This document shows, piece by piece, positions 14,590 through 21,888 of a stretch of 27,440 bases of DNA. Made by a program: the position numbers and the translations under genes. The stretch spans positions 1-27,440 of the forward strand of contig NW_026529229.1 of the NCBI RefSeq assembly GCF_026262505.1, read 5' to 3'. The notes beneath the pieces were generated by a model that saw only the letters and a list, made by a program, of their open reading frames with translations, had not been told where the DNA came from and did no database searches. Numbering within the stretch: the stretch's first letter is position 1; every line of letters starts with the position of its first letter. This DNA is from Trichomonas vaginalis G3. Its lineage: Eukaryota; Parabasalia; Trichomonadida; Trichomonadidae.

Positions 14590-14635
14590 GGGTAGAAAAG
14601 AGGTTAGAAAACAGGTTAGATCTAACCTTCTACCC
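14590..14635 (-). repeat. 46-bp nested palindromic repeat, copy 4
   Basis: The reverse complement of the 13362 copy, with one T(C/G)TTTTCTAACC variant. It forms the inner part of the right inverted end of the nested element. Confidence 0.85.
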
Positions 14636-14769
14636 TAAAATATATTTTTATTGAATTCAGCAACAAAATTCTGAGTAAAATGGCATAAGATTGCTTCCCT
14701 CGGAAACAGTGAAAAATAACAGAGTATTTTGACAACTTCAAACAAGCAGAGTAAATGAACTCTTTATTT

Positions 14770-15644
14770 TTACGCTTGACTTTTTACAATTTGAACTTTG
14801 TTCGCGTAGATATGAATTCTGAAAGAAGTATGAGGGTCTTGTATGACTTTGTACTTCTCCCATAGTTCATGTCTGTCAAACTTACCTGCCATGGACTCTT
14901 TCATAAGTTCCATGAAATCGTCTTCGGACAATCCGGGGAAAAGTATATGTCAGTAAGTATTCTTTTAACATCCTTACTTAAACTCTTTGCTGTCTGTACA
15001 CAAATGACAACTGAGATGTTAAAGTGTCTGAGCTTCTTAAGAATTCGACACATATCTTGTTCTCTATTCTTTAACAAAGGATGAGAGGCGAAATCATCTA
15101 AGATAAGAAGACATCTATGAGGGTAAGTCTTCCAATCGTAAGATTGCAATTTCTTCGAAATGTATTCTATCTCTTTCTGTTTGTTTCTGAAGTGTTTCTT
15201 CTCTAATATTCTCTGCATTTCCTCATTTGGGTCTTTAAACTTAGAATTTATATACTCATTTATAGCATTATACTTCAAAACTCTTCTTTGGTACTTCTTT
15301 ATCCAATCTAACAACTCAGTATCCTTTATACATACTAACTTAGACTTCTTTATAATATCTTTGAACGAATTGACGGTTTGGTCAAATTGACCAGAAGTAC
15401 TACAAATAACAACTAACTCATAGAATGGGTTCTTCTCATCTAGTTCTTGTTGTTGTGCAGCCATTTTAAGATAAGTGAAAGTCTTACCCGACCCAGGTGG
15501 TGCAATTAGACCTGTTATACCATTCTGAGCAAATAAGAACTTGTCATGTATAGGCTTTATCTGAGCATTTTCTAACTTCCTCTTGTTCTTGTTTAAAACA
15601 TTCTCAAATTTCTTGTCAATGTCAGCAAACTTTTTTTCTAACAT
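14770..15644 (-). pseudogene. Packaging ATPase (FtsK-HerA / A32-like), broken
   Basis: Seen: from the ATG at 15642-15644 (MLEKKFADIDKKFENVLNKN). GLIAPPGSGKTF at about residues 45-56 is the Walker A P-loop. CLLILDDFAS at about 178-187 is Walker B. ISVVICVQTAKSL follows with the conserved Q that links ATP state to movement. Known: in Mavericks, poxviruses and adenovirus-like viruses this ATPase pumps DNA into the capsid. The gene looks broken in about one place; coding-like sequence continues to 14770. An upstream extension of the frame to 15746 overlaps the next gene and is not used. A copy of its last bases at 13304 suggests local rearrangement with the nested element. Confidence 0.85.
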
Positions 15645-15680
15645 ATTTTTAGAAAAATTAAAATTTTTATCTTTTAGAAA
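15645..15680. promoter_or_regulatory. Divergent leader between ATPase and a virion-class gene
   Basis: A 36-bp AT-only-like gap. TTTTTATCTTTTAGAAAATG runs into the plus-strand ATG, and the reverse strand carries TTTTTCTAAAAATATG into the ATPase ATG. Both are of the T-run then TAGA/TAAA then ATG class. Confidence 0.45.
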
Positions 15681-16130
15681 ATGTCTAGCGATTTCGCTAT
15701 CTATATTCGAGACAAGCTTTTCGACAGCAAAACATCTGTCGACCATAAAATCTTACATAGTGTAAACAAGAAAGGTGAATTTGTTCTAAAGTTCTGTTTC
15801 TGGGAATATGACAAGAACCATAAAACATTAAGCAGAGAAGTCTTAAAATTTGTCAATGACAGACTTGTTGACAGAGATGACGCCTCTTGGAGAGATGAAG
15901 TCCAACAAAACTTCTTAGAATGCAAAGAAGACACATGCGCTGTTCTTGAAGATGAAATAGAAAACAGAATAGATGAGCTATTAAAGGACAAAGAACTTTT
16001 ACATAAATATGGTTGCGCCAAATTTGACATAACTCCACCAGAGAAGAAGAAGAAAGAAAAGAAAGAGAAAAAAGTAGAAGAGAAGAAAGAACCTGAACCA
16101 GTTCCAGAGAAAAAGAAATTTGACATGTAA
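15681..16130 (+). CDS. Unknown 149-aa protein with lysine-rich tail
   Basis: Seen: MSSDFAIYIRDKLFDSKTSV, an apparently folded alpha/beta part of about 115 residues, then a charged tail of K and E with PEPVPEKKKFDM. There are no catalytic motifs. The tail could bind nucleic acid or serve as a nuclear signal. It is divergent from the ATPase gene and shares its leader. It is convergent with the gene at 16147, with both stop codons inside a 20-bp A/T palindrome. The complete frame between two core genes suggests a conserved accessory or virion protein. The family is not recognised. Confidence 0.68.
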   Translation: MSSDFAIYIRDKLFDSKTSVDHKILHSVNKKGEFVLKFCFWEYDKNHKTLSREVLKFVNDRLVDRDDASWRDEVQQNFLECKEDTCAVLEDEIENRIDELLKDKELLHKYGCAKFDITPPEKKKKEKKEKKVEEKKEPEPVPEKKKFDM

Positions 16131-16148
16131 AAATAAAATTTTATTTTT
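16129..16148. terminator. 20-bp perfect A/T palindrome across convergent stops
   Basis: AAAAATAAAATTTTATTTTT is its own reverse complement and overlaps the stop codons of both flanking genes. Each strand therefore reads TAA followed by an A-rich TAAAA-type sequence. This fits the idea that the trichomonad poly(A) signal includes the stop codon. The role is inferred. Confidence 0.45.
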
Positions 16149-16536
16149 AGAACATTTCTGGGTCAATGTCAATGTTCTCTTCCTCTTTAGGAGTAAACAC
16201 TGGCTTAGACTCTAAAATCTTTTTACCCAATTTACCTTGAACTTCTACAACTTTAGACTCATAATATTCATAGTCGTCTGCTTTCTTTGGTTCATAAGGT
16301 ATAACAAGTTTGTATGCTTTGCCTTCTTTAAGGTTTGAGAACCTTCTGTCAAAACTTTCTTTGACTGCTAACAAACCTTCTATGTCTAAGTCTTCAAATT
16401 TCGCACCATTTTTAGTCACAATAGCAAACTTAACTGGTTCGATGTTCCAAACTTTGCTGAATGAAGACTTTTCAAAATGGTAGAAGTAAACATTCAAATA
16501 TGTGAATGGGTCTAGTTCTTCTTTAAGTCCTGACAT
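16147..16536 (-). CDS. Unknown 129-aa protein
   Basis: Seen: MSGLKEELDPFTYLNVYFYH, then beta-like stretches (PVKFAIVTKNGAKFEDLDIE, KAYKLVIPYEPKKADDYEYY) and an acidic end (PKEEENIDIDPEMF). The compact beta pattern with an acidic tail recalls single-stranded-DNA-binding proteins in layout. That is only a resemblance of composition. It lies between the 149-aa gene and the helicase, in the replication neighbourhood. The leader contains TTTTACTGAGATGAA in inverted orientation. The family is not recognised. Confidence 0.65.
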   Translation of the reverse strand: MSGLKEELDPFTYLNVYFYHFEKSSFSKVWNIEPVKFAIVTKNGAKFEDLDIEGLLAVKESFDRRFSNLKEGKAYKLVIPYEPKKADDYEYYESKVVEVQGKLGKKILESKPVFTPKEEENIDIDPEMF

Positions 16537-16540
16537 GTAC

Positions 16541-16555
16541 TTTTACTGAGATGAA
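16541..16555 (-). promoter_or_regulatory. Inverted copy of the TTTTACTGAGATGAA box
   Basis: This 15-mer matches the core of the leaders at 6482 and 6653 but points the other way relative to the gene it precedes (start at 16536). The box may therefore be a protein-binding site that works in either direction, rather than part of the transcript leader. Confidence 0.45.
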
Positions 16556-16601
16556 TTTTGTCATCTTTTCTATCGGATAAAAAAATATTTTTTTTTAAAA
16601 T

Positions 16602-17835
16602 TTACTCATAAAAATTTTTCTTTGTATATACACCATTCTGTACGTCTAAAAGACTTTTGACATTTGCCAAGAATGTTCGTTTAGACGCTGTCATATAACC
16701 ATATTCTTGACAATATTGTTTATACGAATCGTACAATGACCTTTCATCTAAACACTCAAAGTCAGTTTCATCTATGAACAGTTCATATACACTCTTGTTT
16801 GCTTCTAACAATGTTTGTCTCTCTTCGGTATGTGGAATTTGTCTTGGATTGAACTTTGAAATATCTAATGTCATAAAATATGAGAACAAGTGGTTGTAAA
16901 AGTCAGATGTCAAAGTTTCTGCTAAGTCGTCAAAATATTCTGTATCTTGCATATGAGAATCTGACGTTCTGACAACTACATATCTTCTGTCAGAACTTTC
17001 TAACTTCATCGGAACAGCATTGTTTGAAACCATAATGAAGTTTGCAACATTTTCACAAACTCTTTGGTCTTTATACTTTCTTTCAACAACTCCAACTTTG
17101 TCTGTTATAAGACTCTTCAAAGCATCTGAGTTTAAAACTTTTGTTGTATCTATACTTTGAAGTTCGTTACATACTATAAGTTTCATATTCTCTATTGAGG
17201 AGTTAAACTTGCCACAGATGTTTTCTAAGTTTGTCATATTCGGGTTCGAATAGCCCTCTAACAGTTTGCACAAAATATCTGTAAAGAATGTGTTCTTACC
17301 AGTTCCTTGTTTTCCAATTATAATGAGAGCAGTTTCATTTTTAGCACTTGGATGTTGTAAGATGTTTGCAAACCAACATAAGATATACTCATAACTTTTC
17401 GTTTCCATTGCATATAATTTCTTTGACATGGTCTAACCAAGCTTCTATAATATTTTCTTTCCATTCTACTTGTTCATATTTATATCCAGTGAAGATAGAA
17501 TAGAAGTTTGGAGAAGGTGTATAGAACTTTATACCTCGAACTGAAAAATCTTCTAACTTTGACAATAAGATATCCCAAGCATCTAACATCTTCATTCCAA
17601 CTTGTACAACTTTTATTTTCTTAAGTTTCTGTCTACATTCTTGTTCTGAAACTATTGTCGCTTTAGGTTTGTTAAAGACTACATCCCATTCTTTCATAAC
17701 ATAACATTCTGGGGCAGAGTCGACATAAATGACTAAACGTTTCAAATTCTCGACTGCTTTGTTATAGTCTCGAAATGGACACATATTTCTGAATGCTTGG
17801 AAGTCATAAAAATCTGAAACATCTATTCTGTACAT
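16602..17835 (-). pseudogene. Superfamily 3 (D5-like) helicase, broken
   Basis: Seen: in the 3' part of the gene, ALIIIGKQGTGKNTFFTDIL is Walker A. MKLIVCNELQ is Walker B with the SF3 N-E ending. VANFIMVSNNAVPM is motif C. SDRRYVVV is the arginine-finger region. The 5' part begins MYRIDVSDFYDFQAFRNMCP and holds the FYTPSPNFYSIFTGYKYEQV segment seen before the helicase core in D5-like proteins. Known: these ring helicases unwind viral DNA for replication. The gene looks broken in about one place. Its leader is nearly the same as that of the polymerase gene, as expected for genes used at the same stage. Confidence 0.85.
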
Positions 17836-17866
17836 TTTTATAAAAATAAAAAAAATATTTTTTTTA
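17836..17866 (-). promoter_or_regulatory. Helicase leader, matching the polymerase leader
   Basis: On the minus strand an A run is followed by TATTTTTTTTATTTTTATAA and AAATG. It is almost identical to 7254-7285. The end of the upstream gene lies inside it (KKIFFLFL then stop), as with the polymerase. Confidence 0.6.
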
Positions 17867-18654
17867 TTCTTGACTTTTGCATTTGTTGCATTTGTTGTTC
17901 TTGAGCTATTTGTTGTTGAAGTTGTTCTTGTAATACAATACTTTCACCAGTTGCATCTTCCAATTCGAAACTTTCTGCCGTCATTGACAAATACATAGGA
18001 CATAAAAGTTTTACAGGAACAAAGTTTGCGTCAACTAATGTCAACGTTATACTTGCCAAAGTGTTTGAGTTCACTAAGGTTGAAAATTCTGCATTCGAAT
18101 GAACAATAGGCAAACCAGCAGAGAAAGTATTGTTTATACGCATAAGTATCTTTTGGTCATAATAGTTTCTGTCGACATTCGAATAACACTTTGAACCTAA
18201 GTTTGAAACAATATATAAATTGGTGTGCTTAATGTCAATGGAATAGACATTCCTTGTATGACACCTTTTCCTGTTATAGGAAACTGTTGGTAGTAAAAAC
18301 CAGAAATAAGTTTTGTATTATAGCTCATATCGTTTATAGTAAACTCAGTCGGACATCCAAACATAATGAAACCTGCTCTAGTTGCAGCACATGTTACACC
18401 CGTCCTTAAAGTATTAAATAAGTCAACAAAACCTGTTGGTGGTATATCTGAGTAAGTATCTTCAAAGGAGTATTTTTTACCATTCACAACAATAAAGTCT
18501 TCTGGTGTCAAAAGAGCAAAACAGGCTTTAGTCGTCATTGTGTTTAAGTTAGTTTACAATATCGTCCTTGAGGACTTTGTAAGTTTGTTGTTATAGAATT
18601 ATATGACTCAGGGTTTTTAGTCGTAATAGTATAAACCATTATATCTTCTGCCAT
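17838..18654 (-). pseudogene. Candidate minor capsid (penton-like) gene, broken
   Basis: Seen: minus-strand coding from an ATG at 18652-18654 (MAEDIMVYTITTKNPESYNS). A middle part follows (FALLTPEDFIVVNGKKYSFE, FPITGKGVIQGMSIPLTLST). The last part is beta-rich (LASITLTLVDANFVPVKLLC, PMYLSMTAESFEL) with a glutamine-rich tail. The gene appears broken in about two places. The alternating beta pattern and the LTDANFxPVKLLxPMYL-type end fit a single-jelly-roll or similar virion protein. Its place between helicase and capsid genes agrees. The assignment is tentative. It could equally be a spike or vertex protein of another family. Confidence 0.45.
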
Positions 18655-18664
18655 TTATATATAT

Positions 18665-18895
18665 TTAAAAGTTTTTCTGAAAGTGGAGAAGAACTTCATC
18701 TAAACTTTCACATGGCGTTTCTTGAAGTTCTCTGTCTAAGAAGTTCAAATATTTTGTAAAGACATAGAACTTTCCTTTGTCTACACGAACAAACAAAACA
18801 GGGTCTTTCATATCGTTCAAAAGTGTGTAAAGTCCTTTACATGAAATAAAGTCTATATTATTTTTCTTCAAACATCTTTCAAGAAGTTTTGACAT
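18665..18895 (-). CDS. Unknown 76-aa protein
   Basis: Seen: MSKLLERCLKKNNIDFISCK, then GLYTLLNDMKDPVLFVRVDK, an aromatic/basic stretch and an end CESLDEVLLHFQKNF. Small alpha/beta composition with three cysteines. It lies 6 bases after the end of the 192-aa gene upstream, in the same direction, so the two may be one transcript. No domain is recognised. Confidence 0.6.
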   Translation of the reverse strand: MSKLLERCLKKNNIDFISCKGLYTLLNDMKDPVLFVRVDKGKFYVFTKYLNFLDRELQETPCESLDEVLLHFQKNF

Positions 18896-18901
18896 TTTTA
18901 C

Positions 18902-19480
18902 TTAGCAAATAAATTTTAATGAAATGTTGTGGTCGTCAAATATTTTTATGACGTCTGGGAAACTATACTTTAAGTTCAACGTTTCACCTCCTTTCATAAC
19001 GTATATCTTGTCAATGACATTATATGAAACACCACAGCAACTAATGTCGGGTTCTATTTCTTTGATGTTTATATCGTCTGCCTCTGTCAAAAGTTTCAAT
19101 AGTTCTTTCAAAACTTCATGAGGTGCAATGACATATGAGTTCACTTTTACAGGGTTGTGTTCGACCAAGTTTAACATTATACCTAAAGCTTGACAAATCT
19201 TCTCCTGAGTTTGAAGTTTGTCTTTAAGTTGTTGGTAGTCGTTTCGAATATCTGCAACAGAACTTAAGTCTCTGCTAACTTCAGGATATGTTGGTTCTTT
19301 TACAGGAACAATTGTTATACCATCTTCGTCTTCGTATGGTTTCCCCACTTCAACATCTCTGTCTTTGACATTGACAACAACACTTTGACTGTTTGTTTGA
19401 GTTGGTGAATTTAACTTCACATCTGCCACCGCCATTAAACCTTTTGAAACACTTACGCTTCTATTTTTCGGAAATGACAT
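18902..19480 (-). CDS. Unknown 192-aa protein
   Basis: Seen: ATG at 19478-19480 (MSFPKNRSVSVSKGLMAVAD). The frame is open further upstream to 19645, but that part overlaps the divergent gene and lacks a leader. This start follows the shared 18-bp leader exactly. The N-terminal 80 residues look disordered and charged. A helical segment follows (DIRNDYQQLKDKLQTQEKIC), then a C-terminal alpha/beta part with a CCGVSYNVIDKIYVMKGGE stretch. No motif is recognised. Promoter type and position suggest a virion or assembly role. Confidence 0.65.
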   Translation of the reverse strand: MSFPKNRSVSVSKGLMAVADVKLNSPTQTNSQSVVVNVKDRDVEVGKPYEDEDGITIVPVKEPTYPEVSRDLSSVADIRNDYQQLKDKLQTQEKICQALGIMLNLVEHNPVKVNSYVIAPHEVLKELLKLLTEADDINIKEIEPDISCCGVSYNVIDKIYVMKGGETLNLKYSFPDVIKIFDDHNISLKFIC

Positions 19481-19498
19481 TTTACTTAGAATAAAAAG
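19481..19498. promoter_or_regulatory. Shared bidirectional leader (TTTACTTAGAATAAAAAG)
   Basis: The 18-bp gap between divergent ATGs at 19480 (minus) and 19499 (plus). It has the same length and nearly the same sequence as the gap at 3489-3506 (TTTTATCTAGAATAAAA). Two unrelated gene pairs therefore use one compact bidirectional element. Confidence 0.6.
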
Positions 19499-19918
19499 AT
19501 GGACGTATTCGAGTATCTCTTCGAATTGAAGCAGAACAAAGTTTACACACACAAACAATACAAATACATTGACAGAATAGTTCTTTATACAAACAATGGT
19601 AAATGTTATAGAATAGCAGTCTTTGCTGAACCAAAATATTTTCATAAAGCAAAGAAAGTTGGTATAACTGAAATGGTGAAAGTTCTTGAAGCAGACAAAA
19701 ATATAACTTCAAAACTTACAGATATTTCTAAAGGTAAGTTTATCTTACAATATTATGTCAAAACTGGCGTACTGTCAATATTTGACGGAGAGAAGTCAGT
19801 TCAAGAACAACTTACTGACCTGCTGCCAAAATCTGCTCGATGGAAGCTGTCGTTATGCCAATCTGAGGAGCCCCAGCAGGTTTCATCGAACGAATCTTCA
19901 AAAGAGCATCTTCCGTGA
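19499..19918 (+). CDS. Unknown 139-aa protein
   Basis: Seen: MDVFEYLFELKQNKVYTHKQ, then alpha/beta sequence rich in K, Y and V (YIDRIVLYTNNGKCYRIAVF), and a polar tail (CQSEEPQQVSSNESSKEHLP). The tail, about the last 35 codons, overlaps the antisense end of the major capsid gene by about 107 bp. The original stop may therefore have been earlier and the tail may be a read-through extension. No domain is recognised. It shares a bidirectional leader with the 192-aa gene. Confidence 0.6.
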   Translation: MDVFEYLFELKQNKVYTHKQYKYIDRIVLYTNNGKCYRIAVFAEPKYFHKAKKVGITEMVKVLEADKNITSKLTDISKGKFILQYYVKTGVLSIFDGEKSVQEQLTDLLPKSARWKLSLCQSEEPQQVSSNESSKEHLP

Positions 19919-21412
19919 AAAGTGCTATTGGTTTTGTAAACTTCTTTGCTCTCAGTTCATCTGGACCGTCTCTGTCACCAGTATATTGTATTTGTACAGT
20001 ACCAACAGTTGAAATACCACCCATAAAGTCTTCTGAGTCAGCAAATGGAATGCCAAGCCAAAAGTTTGAACGGTCTCCATTTGTATATTGAGTTTTTTGA
20101 CCTCCTGTATGAGTCCATACTTTCACATATGGCATAATAGAACTTTGCATTTCAGGGTTAATGGTTGTTGTGAAGTTGTTGTTAAAGTTCATAGCATCTA
20201 ATGTCAAGTTGTATGACCTCATATCCTCAACTGTAGAATATTCTTCTCTTGGATAATATTTGCCATCTATGTTTATATGATATTTAATACCAGGGTTGTA
20301 GAAACAAGAATAGTCATTTATAGTTCGTCTGAACAGTACAAACATAGTATCTGCATGTTTCATTGCAGTTGTTAAAGCAATATCTGTTCTTGCACCTGGG
20401 TCAGCACTTTGGTTTCCAACTTCACCTGCAAAGTCTTTGACAGATATTTGGTGTATAGGGAACATAAGTGGAACTGCAATATATTTGGCAGCTAAAGCAT
20501 TTGAAATATCTGGGTCCAACATATAGACTGCAAGTCTGCTTTCTATTCTCTTGCATTCAAATTTTTCGCATGTGAACTTAACTGGGTCCCAAGCAGTTCC
20601 AGCAGCATTGAAATAATAGTTTACTTCATTGTTGAAGTTTGAGAAACCAAAGTCTAAGTCAACTTTGTCTTTGCAAAAGTCGGCGAATGACTTGCTCCCA
20701 TTACGTCTGTAAGAGTGAATGGGTCTTGTGTTGGTGCAATGACTAAGTTATTTTTGCTTGGAGTAAGTTCGATAGAAATTTTTCCTGCCCAGTTTGGCAA
20801 GTATCTTAAAAACCTGAAGATGAGGAAAGATGACAAAGGAACTCTAAGTTTCAGTTTTACTTTAGTGGCAGCAGTTCCATCTGAACCAGAAAGGTTAACA
20901 TAAACTCCTGGAACGTTAGGGTCAAGTCTTCTTATTTTCTCAATATTTGCATACTGGTCTGTTTGTTCTCTAGCTTGTGGTTGTACTGAGTTTCTCAAAG
21001 CGAACCATTCATAGTTTGCCCATGTTACTGTTTGAACTAAGTCAGAGTTAGAATATATCTTATATCCCATGAAAACTTCTGGAGCATATTGGTATCCGAC
21101 ATAGAAAATTCCATTGCAACCTTTCTTGTCAGACAACTTGGCAGAAGGTTTTATTTCAATGTCTTGTTCCACGTATAAGAATGAGTTGTCAATAGAAATA
21201 ATATGAAACCTGTCGCAAGCAATATCTACTGTTGTTGAAGAACCTTCTCCAAACTCACCTACGTTTCCATAAGAAACAGCAGTTGTATATTCGTAAGTTC
21301 CAGGAACTATTTCTGACCTTCTAATGGCATTGTCGCATTCGTTATACCATTCGGAAACATTTCCGTTCATGGCATCCAAAACTGTTGGCGTTATATTCTG
21401 AGCGGCGTACAT
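19812..21412 (-). pseudogene. Major capsid protein (Maverick, double-jelly-roll type), broken
   Basis: Seen: the start MYAAQNITPTVLDAMNGNVS at 21412. Long beta-rich stretches follow (FHIISIDNSFLYVEQDIEIK, CNGIFYVGYQYAPEVFMGYK, VKLKLRVPLSSFLIFRFLRY). The second half has KYIAVPLMFPIHQISVKDFA, IKYHINIDGKYYPREEYSTV and FWLGIPFADSEDFMGGISTV with VQIQYTGD. Known: the Polinton capsid gene is about 500-650 codons and folds as two jelly rolls, forming hexon-like trimers. Length and the two beta-rich halves agree. The LDG/IDGKYYP...E and PFADSEDFMGG blocks are those expected near its C-terminal half. The gene looks broken in about one place. It follows the 157-aa gene without a gap. Confidence 0.78.
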
Positions 21413-21413
21413 T

Positions 21414-21887
21414 TCATATGGGTAAAAATATAGAATAGTTGGATTTATATATCATAATAGAACCCACTCGACCAAGCTTTACTTTCTTCCTGACTGAGTT
21501 TTTAACTCTTCTTTTTCCTTCATTGCCACTACTTTCACTAGATGAAGTTACTTCTTCACTACTTTCACTTTGTTCTACTCTTCTCTTCTTCTTTGGTGTC
21601 GCTTTTGGTAACTTGCCCTCTGCTTCAAGTTGTTGCATCTTTGCCTCATGTTCACCTAGTATGTTGTAAATTTCCCATGTCCTTTTTGCCTTTGGGCTCT
21701 GGTCGCCCATCTCAGGTAACCTATATCCTAGAAAGATTTTGTCATAGTTTGTATTTGAGTCTTCGCGTATTGTTTGCATGACTCTTTCCTGAGTTTCCGG
21801 TTCAAGCTCTTCAAACAGAGCTTGTCCATATGGAATAAGCTCGTTTCCAAATATATGTTTTTGTAGCCATTCTGGTTTTCTTTCCAT
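21414..21887 (-). CDS. Unknown 157-aa basic/serine-rich protein upstream of capsid
   Basis: Seen: MERKPEWLQKHIFGNELIPY, a helical first half (ELEPETQERVMQTIREDSNT), then KKKRRVEQSE, a serine/glutamate run and KRRVKNSVRKKVKLGRVG, with a short hydrophobic end. The basic clusters are classic nuclear-signal or DNA-binding type. Two bases separate it from the capsid gene, and its ATG overlaps the end of the long gene upstream, so these three probably form one late unit. A packaging, scaffold or core role is likely from context. The family is not recognised. Confidence 0.68.
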   Translation of the reverse strand: MERKPEWLQKHIFGNELIPYGQALFEELEPETQERVMQTIREDSNTNYDKIFLGYRLPEMGDQSPKAKRTWEIYNILGEHEAKMQQLEAEGKLPKATPKKKRRVEQSESSEEVTSSSESSGNEGKRRVKNSVRKKVKLGRVGSIMIYKSNYSIFLPI

Positions 21888-21888
21888 G

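Larger units (their letters stand above)
13330..14667. mobile_element. Nested element with about 78-bp inverted ends
   Basis: Seen: 13330-13407 and the reverse complement of 14590-14667 agree over about 78 bp with few differences. They read TTGCTGAATTCA...TTTAGGG and then the 46-bp palindrome GGGTAGAAGGTTAGATCTAA...CTACCC. Inside are a second direct copy of that palindrome (13541) and about 900 bp of decayed coding sequence. The element is inserted beside the 3' end of the ATPase gene, and a 29-bp copy of that end lies on its far side. The family is not recognised. It could be a small transposon, or Maverick segments rearranged by the palindromes. Confidence 0.6.

Noticed and set aside
14901-15746. 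ATPase starting at 15746
   Set aside because: The extension lies antisense within the gene at 15681. The ATG at 15644 has a suitable leader.
18902-19645. Longer 247-aa version of the 192-aa gene
   Set aside because: The extra N-terminal part overlaps the divergent gene at 19499 and lacks a leader. The ATG at 19480 sits exactly on the shared 18-bp promoter.
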